A stretch of 64,000 nucleotides of DNA, from positions 26,491 to 90,490 of IMG/VR virus record IMGVR_UViG_3300034066_002053; one strand, written 5' to 3'. Positions 34,121 to 42,433 of this stretch are shown here, piece by piece. Source of the stretch: a virus. Every line of letters starts with the position of its first letter. Positions within the stretch are counted from its first letter, which is position 1. The notes below the pieces were generated by a model that was not told the origin of the DNA, ran no database searches, and saw nothing but the letters and a program-made list of their open reading frames with translations. The position numbers and the translations under genes are program-made.

Positions 34121-34474
34121 TTATTTAATAGTGTTGAATGTTTCGTTTGATTCAGGATGCCAAAAAATCATCTCATTAGAGTCATCGTCCCATGCACACT
34201 CTATTTTTCCAGACGAGGCTACTTGGCTCAGGCTTGAGTTGTAAATCCATTTTTTAATCTCGGCACAAAGATGATCATAGTTACATTCAGAAATTATGAA
34301 CTCATCATTATATCCTGGTTCAATATATTTTCTAACCAAGTTTTCTGCTTGAGCTAATGAAATCAAGTTGTCTACCTGATGATGGTATGATCTGGGAAAA
34401 ACCATTACTACGTTTTTTCTAATGCTTTTAGTAAAAAGATTGACGTTCCTAATATTCAAATAGTTACTCATCAT
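34121..34474 (-). CDS. Hypothetical protein with ECAWDxxSN motif, 117 aa
   Basis: Paralogue of the next gene and of 15932-16369: QVASSGKIECAWDDDSNEMI and a conserved helix SLAQAENLVRKYI. ATG at 34474 or 34471 after AAAGGA. Confidence 0.6.
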   Translation of the reverse strand: MMSNYLNIRNVNLFTKSIRKNVVMVFPRSYHHQVDNLISLAQAENLVRKYIEPGYNDEFIISECNYDHLCAEIKKWIYNSSLSQVASSGKIECAWDDDSNEMIFWHPESNETFNTIK

Positions 34475-34835
34475 TGTCCTTTGAGGGTTTTGCAGAAATA
34501 CTTGTCTTGTCTTTATTTGCCAACCAAAAAACCATGTCGTTAGACTCGTTATCCCAAGCACATTCTACGAATCCTTTTGAAGCAAGTTTAGCTAGACCAA
34601 CTCCATAAAGCCAATCTCTAATATCATTGAATACATCATCAAAAATCTGTTCGTTGATAAGATAATTACCTTCTTCGTCAAGTCCAAGGTTATTTTTTTT
34701 GATCAAGTTAATTACCTGACCAATAGAGATAAATTCATCCAAATTTTCTGTATAGTCTTTTTCAAAAGAGGATGCAGCACCCTCTCTCATAGCTTTGGCA
34801 TAACCTTCCAAGTCAATAATACTATAGCTTTCCAT
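34464..34835 (-). CDS. Hypothetical protein with ECAWDxxSN motif, 123 aa
   Basis: ATG at 34835 after GGAAGA. FISIGQVINLIKK and KLASKGFVECAWDNESNDMV align with the downstream paralogue, a visible tandem duplication. May be a small winged-helix or adaptor domain; not recognised. Confidence 0.6.
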   Translation of the reverse strand: MESYSIIDLEGYAKAMREGAASSFEKDYTENLDEFISIGQVINLIKKNNLGLDEEGNYLINEQIFDDVFNDIRDWLYGVGLAKLASKGFVECAWDNESNDMVFWLANKDKTSISAKPSKDNDE

Positions 34836-34847
34836 CGTTTCTTCCAA

Positions 34848-35129
34848 TTAAAGATATTTTGTAGTACCCTTGCCACTCTCGTTAATTTTACACCGCTCCA
34901 ACAGATTGTCAATAGTGTTCTGCAAACTATACTCCCCTCTACTTAGCCACTTTTTATCCTCATAAAGAGCAGTGGTAATTTGAGGCAGATAGAATTGGAT
35001 AGCTCGTTCAAATTCTTCTGGAAAATAAGTCTTTAAAATACGCTCAATATGATAGAGACTGTTTACTATCTTATCTCTATTGTCAAGCAGAATATTGATT
35101 TGATCTTTTTGTTCTTGAGTAAGAGACAT
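34848..35129 (-). CDS. Helical hypothetical protein, 93 aa
   Basis: Helices EQKDQINILLDNRDKIVNSL and NTIDNLLERCKINESG. Adjacent one-base overlap with 35129 gene. Not recognised. Confidence 0.55.
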   Translation of the reverse strand: MSLTQEQKDQINILLDNRDKIVNSLYHIERILKTYFPEEFERAIQFYLPQITTALYEDKKWLSRGEYSLQNTIDNLLERCKINESGKGTTKYL

Positions 35130-35533
35130 TACGCCTCCACCTTTGGTTTAAGTTTCATAAGCTTATGCTTAATTTTCCAAACATGAGTCTCTTTGTTCTG
35201 AATATCTGGCCCCATATAAATGTGACAGAAGCCTTGGTGCTTGTCCAGACCCCATGCTTTAATTCCATGCTGGTCAATCCCTTCCACAACAAAACGACCC
35301 CTATAACCCATCGGGATGAACTCAGCACCCCTCACAAAGTATGGGCCTCCACCAACTCTAATTCTATCTCCTTTAATCAGTTCCTTCCAATTAAAGTCAC
35401 GAATAATCTTTGTGTTCTTTGCTTCTTTGCTCTTTGCCTTAAAAACGAACGGAGCATTGCACTTAGGACACATATAAGCTCGCGGGCCTGTGGTAGCTCC
35501 ACATTTTTCACAAGTTTTTTGACCCTTACCCAT
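35129..35533 (-). CDS. Zinc-ribbon protein with KOW-like beta domain, 134 aa
   Basis: CEKCGATTGPRAYMCPKC is a zinc ribbon; GDRIRVGGGPYFVRGAEFIP and GRFVVEGIDQHGIKAWGLDK form a beta barrel-like stretch common to several phages. Good TAGGAG-like ribosome site (AGGAGAAAAG). Function unknown. Confidence 0.65.
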   Translation of the reverse strand: MGKGQKTCEKCGATTGPRAYMCPKCNAPFVFKAKSKEAKNTKIIRDFNWKELIKGDRIRVGGGPYFVRGAEFIPMGYRGRFVVEGIDQHGIKAWGLDKHQGFCHIYMGPDIQNKETHVWKIKHKLMKLKPKVEA

Positions 35534-35569
35534 TTTCTTTTCTCCTGTGTTTGTTGACGTTACACCCTA

Positions 35570-35597
35570 AGTATATCTCACTTATCGGCACTGTCAA
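35570..35597 (-). promoter_or_regulatory. Promoter of 35129-35533 run
   Basis: TTGACA, 16 bp, TATACT. GCCGATA in spacer; TCTAAAG box 8 bases upstream. Confidence 0.88.
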
Positions 35598-35643
35598 GAG
35601 GGAATCTTTAGAGTATTCTCGATTTTTTGATTTAGTCACTAAT

Positions 35644-36051
35644 TTAGATAATATAGCCTTCTTTTTCTGCTTCACTATCACAAAGAGTTTTTATCCATGC
35701 CATAACCGGCTCTCCTTCATTGTCTCTTCTTTGTTTACGAAGCTTTCCTTTTTCTCCAGTAACTTCACAAGTTGTATAACTCATACTTTCTGCCATATCT
35801 ATTGCTCCTTTGATAAAATCATCAGCGCCATAAGCATAGGCTCTTAGCCCACCAAACTTTTCCTTAATTTGACTCCAACAGAAAAAATCTAGAGGCTCAT
35901 TAGTCTTTTGCTTGTAATGAAGACGATTATCTACAATATAACATAGCTTGGATAGGATATTAAACCAACCATCCCCACATTCTATCCATGTAAGATTTTT
36001 AAACTGTTCAGGATAGGCTGAGATTAATTTAGCTGTTAGTTCAGGACTCAT
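35644..36051 (-). CDS. Conserved phage protein, 135 aa
   Basis: WIECGDGWFNILSKLCYIVD, IKEKFGGLRAYAYG and TTCEVTGEKGKL follow a pattern repeated in many phage proteins of unknown job (GDGW...KEKFGGLR...C..CG). The usual last zinc ligands are reduced to TLCDSE. Confidence 0.7.
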   Translation of the reverse strand: MSPELTAKLISAYPEQFKNLTWIECGDGWFNILSKLCYIVDNRLHYKQKTNEPLDFFCWSQIKEKFGGLRAYAYGADDFIKGAIDMAESMSYTTCEVTGEKGKLRKQRRDNEGEPVMAWIKTLCDSEAEKEGYII

Positions 36052-36313
36052 TGTAATCTACCTTGTGTATAATTCGTGTTCCAAGATGAGCGTTACTTAA
36101 TTCTGTACTATCGTTAAGAGATTCATCACAAAGTCTTTCAAATTCTTTTCTGTCAATCTTTCGACCATCAAGAATAGTTTCTTCAAGATGTTTTTGAGTC
36201 AGCTCTTCTGGCTTATCAATCAATACAGTATCATAAGCGTGTTCAAGATTCTTAGCTTCAATCACATACTTATGTCGAAACAAAGAAACGGTATTAACTT
36301 CAAAAAGTGGCAT
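36041..36313 (-). CDS. Hypothetical protein, 90 aa
   Basis: N-terminal strand MPLFEVNTVSLFRHKYVIEA then helices; resembles small phage proteins with a VIEA-type ferredoxin-like start. AAGGAG ribosome site. Confidence 0.55.
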   Translation of the reverse strand: MPLFEVNTVSLFRHKYVIEAKNLEHAYDTVLIDKPEELTQKHLEETILDGRKIDRKEFERLCDESLNDSTELSNAHLGTRIIHKVDYNES

Positions 36314-36323
36314 AATAATCTCC

Positions 36324-36545
36324 TTAGTCTATGTTGATATTATATTCATTAACTAATCTGTGAAATTCTGATCTAATCTTGTCAAGAGCATCACCCGCAT
36401 CGGTAAAATCATTGCTATATTTCTGCCAAGACCGTAATTGTTGAGAAAAATCCCACAACATTCTTTTAGCATCATTGGCTTTAACAGCCGTATCAAACTC
36501 GTACTGTTCTTCTGGTAGTTTAAATTTTAAAGTTGCTATTGGCAT
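36324..36545 (-). CDS. Hypothetical protein, 73 aa
   Basis: PIATLKFKLPEEQYEFDTAV followed by two helices, DALDKIRSEFHRLVNEYNI. The pattern is a small conserved phage protein; role unknown. Confidence 0.6.
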   Translation of the reverse strand: MPIATLKFKLPEEQYEFDTAVKANDAKRMLWDFSQQLRSWQKYSNDFTDAGDALDKIRSEFHRLVNEYNINID

Positions 36546-36548
36546 AAT

Positions 36549-36797
36549 TCACCACTTCTTTTTAAGATCGTCTGGTCTTTTGTCTGGATCTGGAATAATA
36601 GTCAAAACATTGTTTCTGAAAGTTGTCATATAGCTTTGAGAAATCTTTCGCTTCAACAATCCCTCTTCTTCAATCTGAGTATAAACATTAATTCGATAAT
36701 AGTCATGGAATACATTAATAACTTTAGTCATCAAATGATTTTTAGGTTTCTCAACCTGCTTAAACAATAGTCCCTCAAGCTCAAATTCATTAGTCAT
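36549..36797 (-). CDS. Hypothetical protein, 82 aa
   Basis: Beta-rich, basic: KNHLMTKVINVFHDYYRINV and LKRKISQSYMTTFRNNVLTI. ATGA-type overlap with the zinc protein upstream. Confidence 0.55.
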   Translation of the reverse strand: MTNEFELEGLLFKQVEKPKNHLMTKVINVFHDYYRINVYTQIEEEGLLKRKISQSYMTTFRNNVLTIIPDPDKRPDDLKKKW

Positions 36798-37012
36798 CTA
36801 GCTCTCCTGTTTGCTCTGTTCAAAATCCTAATAGTCTCTTTAGCATTGCTTGGAACCATAACCAGGCTTGGTGCGGTCTTATGTCCCCAATCCATATATC
36901 CAACAGCTTTTTGTTCTGCTGAACATTCCTTACATACAATATTTCTATTAGTTTCTACAAGAAACTCATATCTTTCAACACCAACACAATTTTTGCAATA
37001 AATGCAATTCAT
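36794..37012 (-). CDS. Zinc-binding protein, 72 aa
   Basis: ATG at 37012 after TTGGAG. CIYCKNC and CKECSAEQKAVGYMDWGHKT with TAPSLVMVP, a small phage zinc protein pattern. Role unknown. Confidence 0.65.
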   Translation of the reverse strand: MNCIYCKNCVGVERYEFLVETNRNIVCKECSAEQKAVGYMDWGHKTAPSLVMVPSNAKETIRILNRANRRAR

Positions 37013-37046
37013 AGTTTCTCCAAAATGACGCGGCAACAACTCATGT

Positions 37047-37074
37047 TTTATACCACAAGTATCGGAGTTGTCAA
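37047..37074 (-). promoter_or_regulatory. Promoter of 36794-37012 run
   Basis: TTGACA, 16 bp, TATAAA. TCCGATA in spacer; TCTAAAG box 8 bases upstream. Confidence 0.85.
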
Positions 37075-37091
37075 CAGGCAGACTTTAGAAA

Positions 37092-37394
37092 CTATTTGTG
37101 TTTCTTTTTCTTTTTTATATTTCTGTCTAGATGGTCTAAATATAGATTCTGATGAAGCTGTTCTTGTTTCTCTTTTTCTTTGCGTAGTTTTTTATGTTTT
37201 TTATCTTCTACTAGTTTGATTTTAATAGCTTTTGTGCCAGAATATATCATGAAAAGAGGAACAAATAAAAATATCAAGAGTATAACATACGAAAAATAAA
37301 ACAATATCTTAATTAAGTACCCTAAAAAAATAATACAGTAATATGAAAACGGAGCTTCTCTCTCAAAATATTCCATCCACTCTGGTTCAAACAT
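37092..37394 (-). CDS. Membrane protein, 100 aa
   Basis: Two hydrophobic helices (YYCIIFLGYLIKILFYFSYV; ILLIFLFVPLFMIYS) and a very basic tail ending KKKKKHK. Role unknown. Confidence 0.6.
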   Translation of the reverse strand: MFEPEWMEYFEREAPFSYYCIIFLGYLIKILFYFSYVILLIFLFVPLFMIYSGTKAIKIKLVEDKKHKKLRKEKEKQEQLHQNLYLDHLDRNIKKKKKHK

Positions 37395-37848
37395 AAGGAA
37401 TGTCTACCATGTGTTCAATCTTGATGGTTTTAGTAGGACAAACAAAGTTTCCATCATCATCACTATAATAGATATTATTTAATCCCACAGCATTTAATAG
37501 CTTAGAGCAATTAACACATGGCTTGCTTCCAAGGATCAATCCCTGTCTGTTAATTCGTAAGACACATACGCTCCAATTAGGATCAATGGAGTTATAGCGA
37601 TCAAGTAATTTAGAAATAAGATGAGATTCACTATGTACATAAGGATACTCCAAATATTTGGGGATATTAAATCTTTTGCCAATCCTAAATGCTTTGGTAC
37701 TCATTTTAACAGGATTGTTCTGAGCAAATTCTATCATCTTGTTACCATCAAAAGCAGCACAATAATGATAACAACGAACAAGAGGATTCGGTTCCCAATT
37801 TTCGTAGGCTTTCTTAATGGTCTTGTGAATTATTTTCATTACTTTCAT
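37387..37848 (-). CDS. Cytidine/dCMP deaminase-fold protein
   Basis: 153 residues. HSESH (catalytic His-x-Glu) and PCVNC (two zinc Cys) are the deaminase signature, within YPYVHSESHLISKLLDRYNS and GSKPCVNCSKLLNAVGL. The order matches phage deaminases that may act on dCMP or other free or tRNA-linked cytidines. Start may be 37839. Confidence 0.8.
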   Translation of the reverse strand: MKVMKIIHKTIKKAYENWEPNPLVRCYHYCAAFDGNKMIEFAQNNPVKMSTKAFRIGKRFNIPKYLEYPYVHSESHLISKLLDRYNSIDPNWSVCVLRINRQGLILGSKPCVNCSKLLNAVGLNNIYYSDDDGNFVCPTKTIKIEHMVDIPYV

Positions 37849-38014
37849 CCAATAGTCTATTTATTTTATCCAAATCTATAGGAGTATAAGTATCATCATT
37901 ATCTTGACCATAAGCATCCCATTCAGTTTTATTTAATGGGGGTAGTCTGTGTTTAGTAACCTCTTTTGGTGTTGGAGTTTCTGGATTAAGTTTGATTCTT
38001 TTAGGTTCTTTCAT
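37814..38014 (-). CDS. Hypothetical protein, 66 aa
   Basis: Pro/Lys-rich start (KRIKLNPETPTPKEVTKHRL) and acidic end. AAGAGGT ribosome site. Likely disordered; role unknown. Confidence 0.55.
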   Translation of the reverse strand: MKEPKRIKLNPETPTPKEVTKHRLPPLNKTEWDAYGQDNDDTYTPIDLDKINRLLDESNENNSQDH

Positions 38015-38024
38015 AAGTACCTCT

Positions 38025-38174
38025 TTATTTTGAAGCTAACATATACAGTCCAACATTAGCTGCTGCATAACCAAGATAGGCTATAAACATACCATAGTTA
38101 CTATGTAGATAACCTTGTTCAATGGCTATATAAAGATATATTATACCAGTAATAAGAATAAGGTTAGCCGACAT
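38025..38174 (-). CDS. Small membrane protein, 49 aa
   Basis: Two membrane helices: SANLILITGIIYLYIAIEQG and MFIAYLGYAAANVGLYML. This pair is like a widespread small phage membrane protein. Overlaps nothing and follows the upstream stop by one base. Confidence 0.6.
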   Translation of the reverse strand: MSANLILITGIIYLYIAIEQGYLHSNYGMFIAYLGYAAANVGLYMLASK

Positions 38175-38175
38175 T

Positions 38176-38322
38176 TTAGTTCTTCTCTATGGGGATATAG
38201 CGAGAGCCATCGGGAGCAGTTTGTTCCTGACCAATAGTAATCTTCTTATCTTCCTTCAGCAAGTTAATGATTGCTTGAGTATTGACATTGGGACTAATTG
38301 AAATTGCACCGATTTGAGCCAT
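38176..38322 (-). CDS. Micro-protein, 48 aa
   Basis: AQIGAISISPNVNTQAIINL then basic residues and SRYIPIEKN. AAGGAG ribosome site. Not recognised. Confidence 0.6.
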   Translation of the reverse strand: MAQIGAISISPNVNTQAIINLLKEDKKITIGQEQTAPDGSRYIPIEKN

Positions 38323-38338
38323 AATTATCTCCTTATAT

Positions 38339-39250
38339 TTAAGAAACACAGTTTAGTAACGAATCATATTTTGCAAGAGCCAAGTCTTTTGCTTTTAGTT
38401 CTAGATCAATATCAAACTCAAGACCATAATTATCAAAAGTATTTTCTGGATAATCTGCGTGCGCTCTTGGATTATTTCCTTCTCTACTTTCACTATAATG
38501 AAAAAGCGGTCTAGTTTGCCAAGTATCCCAACACATATTAATAGCCTCACGTTCTGTAAGACCATTTGGGTGGCACTTATGATGTAAATAGTCGAAACAT
38601 ATTGGAATACGAGTAATCGGATGGAAGATATCTACTAATTCTTTCACACTCCAGCAGTTAAGTTTGTCATCGTTTTCGATTGTGATGCGAGCCTGACAGT
38701 TATTGTCCAGTTTCTTAAAGTTGTTGTAGAACCTGTGAGCAATTTCTTCTCTGGTTCCATTATTATTATGAATATGGAAATTCATTGGAGATCTACGATC
38801 TGCTGGAAGTCCAATTCTGTCAAAGAAACTGCTGTAGAAATTGAGTTCTGTAATGGTTTTTTCGATAACTTTTTCGTTGAGACTAGCCAGACTGTTAAAT
38901 TCACTTGGATGAGCAGAAACACGAACGCTAGTAGAGGAAATAGTTTCTGAAAGATTGTCAAACGCATCTTGTATTTCGTCATAATTAGGCAAATCTTCAA
39001 GACTCACATTAGCCTCATCGTAAGTAATAAGAGGAAAAATGTCGCTACTAACACGATAAACATAATTGTTTTCTGCACAAAATTGAATTGTTTTATTGGT
39101 TACTTCTAGATTGTTTTTGATTCTATCACCAAGAATCTCTAGTGCTTCTTCTCGCGGCAAAGAACTGAATCGTTTAAAGGTCATAGTCTGATGACCAAAT
39201 CCCTGTTCTTTCAACTTGAGGGATATGCAGCAAAGTCCAAGTTTATTCAT
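38339..39250 (-). CDS. uvsE: UV-damage endonuclease, UvsE family
   Basis: 303 residues from ATG 39250 (GGAGACACT). LGLCCISLKL start, VRVSAHPSEF, FHIHNNNGTREE, ARITIENDDK, CFDYLHHKC and HYSESREGNN carry the TIM-barrel metal ligands in UvdE order. Nicks 5' of UV photoproducts. Has its own consensus promoter. Confidence 0.93.
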   Translation of the reverse strand: MNKLGLCCISLKLKEQGFGHQTMTFKRFSSLPREEALEILGDRIKNNLEVTNKTIQFCAENNYVYRVSSDIFPLITYDEANVSLEDLPNYDEIQDAFDNLSETISSTSVRVSAHPSEFNSLASLNEKVIEKTITELNFYSSFFDRIGLPADRRSPMNFHIHNNNGTREEIAHRFYNNFKKLDNNCQARITIENDDKLNCWSVKELVDIFHPITRIPICFDYLHHKCHPNGLTEREAINMCWDTWQTRPLFHYSESREGNNPRAHADYPENTFDNYGLEFDIDLELKAKDLALAKYDSLLNCVS

Positions 39251-39268
39251 AGTGTCTCCTGTGCCGGA

Positions 39269-39297
39269 ATTATATCCTAGTATCGTCAAGTTGTCAA
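39269..39297 (-). promoter_or_regulatory. Promoter of uvsE
   Basis: TTGACA, 17 bp, TATAAT (full consensus). ACGATA in spacer; TCTCAAG box 6 bases upstream. Confidence 0.92.
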
Positions 39298-39311
39298 GCC
39301 AGACTTGAGAA

Positions 39312-39947
39312 TTATTCGTATTCAACCAGCAATGCTTGTCGAATAGGATCAGTAAGATTATGACGATCTAGATAAAAAGATAGATCGGGATTAAAAGTAT
39401 TAGGCATATGTTCTAATACTCTTTGTGAGTATATTGGACGTTTTGGTCGTAGTCTTAATTCTCTATTGAGATGATAACTCCATAAATACGCATTAGTTGC
39501 TCGTATATATTTATCTGTGTCAAAATCTTCGATAGGACAATTTTTGACCAGTTTTAAAACTCTTTTTTCACAATCATGTTCTATCTCTAAAATATCGTGT
39601 AGACTTTTGTCTAGTTCTTCTGTAGTGACTTTGTAGTCTTTAATAAAAGCACTAGCAACCAAAGAAGGATAACTAATCCAATCAAAAAGAATATCATATG
39701 TTTCCATACTTCTATCCCACAATTTACGATCAGTTTTCCATTGAAGGAAATGACAGTATTCATGAATAAGTATTTCAAAACCCATGTGATGCTTCATGGC
39801 TACCGCGAATTCTTTTTCATTATCCTCTATAGAACACCATCCACCACAAGCTCCCTCTAATTCTTCTTGATTGTATAGCAAAACAGAGAATCCATGATCA
39901 AGCAATTCTCTAACTATTTTAATTGTTAAATTAGATTTAGTTTCCAT
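39312..39947 (-). CDS. HExxH metallopeptidase-like protein, 211 aa
   Basis: ILIHEYCHFLQW is an HExxH zinc site. Before it are two short strands (GFSVLLYNQEE; EFAVAM); after it are helices with a conserved EIEHDCEKRVLKLVK. Zinc protease-like fold common to several phages; substrate unknown. Confidence 0.6.
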   Translation of the reverse strand: METKSNLTIKIVRELLDHGFSVLLYNQEELEGACGGWCSIEDNEKEFAVAMKHHMGFEILIHEYCHFLQWKTDRKLWDRSMETYDILFDWISYPSLVASAFIKDYKVTTEELDKSLHDILEIEHDCEKRVLKLVKNCPIEDFDTDKYIRATNAYLWSYHLNRELRLRPKRPIYSQRVLEHMPNTFNPDLSFYLDRHNLTDPIRQALLVEYE

Positions 39948-39950
39948 TGT

Positions 39951-40139
39951 TTATACTAATTGTCCTTGTTCATTAACAACAGAATAGATTTTCATTACTT
40001 TGAGATCTGGTTCAAAATATTCATGAAATTTTTGTATCGCTGCTTCTCTTGAAGATTCAAAAAAAGAACCATGAAGAATAAGTTTTTGTCCGTCTGAGTC
40101 TTGTAATTGTCCGGTAACAATAAGCTCTTTCTTTACCAT
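39951..40139 (-). CDS. Hypothetical protein, 62 aa
   Basis: LIVTGQLQDSDGQKLILHGS and EAAIQKFHEYFEPDLKVMKI. Overlaps the thyX stop by 7 bases. Not recognised. Confidence 0.5.
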   Translation of the reverse strand: MVKKELIVTGQLQDSDGQKLILHGSFFESSREAAIQKFHEYFEPDLKVMKIYSVVNEQGQLV

Positions 40140-40765
40140 CCTAATGCCTCCGATACAGTAGGAAATTGTTCTGAAAAAATTCTTTTTGCTTCTTCTGCAA
40201 TAAGCATATGTTCTTTTTGAGTCCCATTAGAAGATCGTAATTCTATGTAGTGAATCCATGATCTGATATTTCCATGAATATATAAACGAGTAGGAGTTGC
40301 CAATGGTAGAATAAATCTAGCACACTCTTTAGCTATTCCATCAGCTATCATTCCATCGTAAATAGATTTAGCCTTAGCAAAATGTTCTCTAATTCTCATA
40401 CCCCATTTAGCCCTAACTTCATCTGGAATATCATCTATACTATTTTGACGATTTTTATCGTCTTGTCTGCGTAATTCAAATAATGGAATTTCTTCTGCTA
40501 ATAGTGTCGTGTCTGCATATCTCTGAGAAAACTCTTGAAAATTAAAGCTTCTATGTCTAAGAATTTGAGCCGCTATTCCTCTTGTGGTATTCACCTCAAG
40601 ACCCATACTCGCCATTTCAAATATCGACCAATGTTTATTTTTAATACAGTAAGCTAATAGTTTTGCGTAATTATCTGAATCCTGATTTTTCGGGTTACTG
40701 ACCCTCGCACAATAGCTCATTAGTTTTTCTGCGTCTGGAGTTACACTAATTAGTTTTACACTCAT
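40133..40765 (-). CDS. thyX: Flavin-dependent thymidylate synthase ThyX
   Basis: 210 residues. RHRSFNFQEFSQRY at about 70-83 is the ThyX signature, and ARFILPLATPTRLYIHGNIR is a typical downstream block. Converts dUMP to dTMP with FAD and folate. Together with the deaminase at 37387 this could feed dTTP for an AT-rich genome. Confidence 0.93.
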   Translation of the reverse strand: MSVKLISVTPDAEKLMSYCARVSNPKNQDSDNYAKLLAYCIKNKHWSIFEMASMGLEVNTTRGIAAQILRHRSFNFQEFSQRYADTTLLAEEIPLFELRRQDDKNRQNSIDDIPDEVRAKWGMRIREHFAKAKSIYDGMIADGIAKECARFILPLATPTRLYIHGNIRSWIHYIELRSSNGTQKEHMLIAEEAKRIFSEQFPTVSEALGW

Positions 40766-40998
40766 ATTTGATCCTCCGTATATAATATTTCAAACTCTTC
40801 TAATGGACAAAGTTCTTCATCCCAAAAACCATTTCTTAAACCTCTACCAAGTATATGTCCTGCTTTTAGCCAAGTATTATGATAGCTATCAAGAGTCATT
40901 CTTTTGGTAATTCTGCCCCAATCACATATTGTAGCATCAAAAACTTCTGTTCCAGCATCAAACCATTCGTCTGATTTAGACACAAATTTGACATACAT
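40762..40998 (-). CDS. Hypothetical protein, 78 aa
   Basis: Trp- and acid-rich: KSDEWFDAGTEVFDATICDW and WDEELCPLEEFEILYTED. Coupled start and stop with both neighbours. Confidence 0.5.
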   Translation of the reverse strand: MYVKFVSKSDEWFDAGTEVFDATICDWGRITKRMTLDSYHNTWLKAGHILGRGLRNGFWDEELCPLEEFEILYTEDQI

Positions 40999-41651
40999 TA
41001 TTCTTTTGCCTCTTTAAATTCATAAAAGTATTCTTCTTCTTCTGATTTGCTTACCCACCTACTACCAGTATGCTCACAACTAAATTCTTTGCTAAAAACT
41101 TTCCAATCTGGTTTCTTGTCAAATGTTCTACTGATAAAACTTCCTCCATCCATCCACAGTACCCTATTGTTTGGTTGTATAAAAAATTGTCCACCTTCAC
41201 CTAAGAATACATGACCACATTTATGACCAGCAGCCATTTCACCATAACCAGATTTGTACTGTGGGCCAAAACACCAATCTAAAGTAAACAAATATTTGGA
41301 TCTATGTAATGAATGATCCTTTAGCATTATTTTAGCTGCTCTGTTTTTTGTATATTCATTAATATTGCACGACACATAGTAGCTCATACTATCCCACAGT
41401 TGTATCCAGTCCAATGGATATTCGCTACCTCCCTCATCATTACCTCTTAGATAATGAATTGGAACTCTGGCGTGTTGACTTCCATATTCTGTCATAATAG
41501 AAAACATACCACATCTTTGTGGGATGCTGGTGAAGCTAAAAACTTCAACCACTATTCTTTCATTTTTGACATTAGGGAGTTCATCGTTTAGAAAGCCCGT
41601 ATCAAGAAAACACCAAAATGGAGGAATGTCTATATTTAGGTAATTGCTCAC
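40998..41651 (-). CDS. Hypothetical protein, 217 aa
   Basis: GTG at 41651 overlaps the previous TGA (GTGA); a longer GTG start is at 41696. Features: IPPFWCFLDTGF, FGPQYKSGYGEMAAGHKCGH, FFIQPNNRVLWMDGGSFI. The motif order resembles a conserved phage protein of unknown role. No catalytic site recognised. Confidence 0.55.
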   Translation of the reverse strand: MSNYLNIDIPPFWCFLDTGFLNDELPNVKNERIVVEVFSFTSIPQRCGMFSIMTEYGSQHARVPIHYLRGNDEGGSEYPLDWIQLWDSMSYYVSCNINEYTKNRAAKIMLKDHSLHRSKYLFTLDWCFGPQYKSGYGEMAAGHKCGHVFLGEGGQFFIQPNNRVLWMDGGSFISRTFDKKPDWKVFSKEFSCEHTGSRWVSKSEEEEYFYEFKEAKE

Positions 41652-41875
41652 GGTACTGTTCTTTCTGAAGGAATATTTGGCTCCTGTAAATTCCACATAG
41701 GATTAGCACCAAAGTATATCTCATGACTATCTACATGAATACACTCTCTTGTTGAGAACAAATCTACTACCCAAATAGTATTAATGTCTGGCCCATAATC
41801 TATAACCAATCTAGCAAAACCTTCTCCTTTTGGAGTAAAAACATTGATAGGAGGATTTAATTGCAAAATATACAT
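41648..41875 (-). CDS. Hypothetical protein, 75 aa
   Basis: Beta-rich: PPINVFTPKGEGFARLVIDY and IWVVDLFSTRECIHVDSHEI. Seems a short OB-like or beta-barrel protein. Overlaps both neighbours. Confidence 0.5.
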   Translation of the reverse strand: MYILQLNPPINVFTPKGEGFARLVIDYGPDINTIWVVDLFSTRECIHVDSHEIYFGANPMWNLQEPNIPSERTVP

Positions 41876-42120
41876 TAATAATCGCTCACTGTAAATTTAA
41901 CATCGGCTTTTTCTTCTTTAAACTTGGTTTGATGTTCAACCCATTTATCTTCTGTCATATGATTAAAAATAGCGGTAGCTACTTTGCTAACACTTTTTGC
42001 TACTCCACTAGCATCCGGCCCAGCATCTAACTTAGCCCAATAATAAAGACCATCTTCCTTGTCTTTAATTACTTCATAACCCTGTGTTTTAGCCCATTTT
42101 TTGATTTCGGAGATCATCAT
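41875..42120 (-). CDS. Hypothetical protein, 81 aa
   Basis: MISEIKKWAKTQGYEVIKDK and a YYWAKLDA strand; resembles short phage proteins of the form 'EIKKWAKxxGYxVxK'. Role unknown. Confidence 0.55.
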   Translation of the reverse strand: MMISEIKKWAKTQGYEVIKDKEDGLYYWAKLDAGPDASGVAKSVSKVATAIFNHMTEDKWVEHQTKFKEEKADVKFTVSDY

Positions 42121-42121
42121 A

Positions 42122-42433
42122 TTAACAACTCATGTTACCAGACTTGGGTGGTTTGTCAACATACTTTCTTGTGGTTGGATCGTAATTTTCTATAGGTTTA
42201 TCATAATGCTTCCATGCTTTTTCATGTCGCAAAGCAATGATCTCTTTTTCTTGCTCAAATATTCTTTTCTTTTGATATTCAATTAACTTATATAGCTCAA
42301 TGATGTAATCTAAAACCTGCTGTCCTTTATATTGTGACAGGATACTGCTGACTTTAGACAAATTCATAGGCTCATACTTGAGTGTCATATCGTAATCGTC
42401 TGGATTCCAGTTAGGATCATATGCCTCGCTCAT
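42122..42433 (-). CDS. Hypothetical coiled protein, 103 aa
   Basis: Helix YIIELYKLIEYQKKRIFEQE and a Tyr/Pro-rich tail (YDPTTRKYVDKPPKSGNM). Overlaps the upstream gene by ATGA. Confidence 0.5.
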   Translation of the reverse strand: MSEAYDPNWNPDDYDMTLKYEPMNLSKVSSILSQYKGQQVLDYIIELYKLIEYQKKRIFEQEKEIIALRHEKAWKHYDKPIENYDPTTRKYVDKPPKSGNMSC

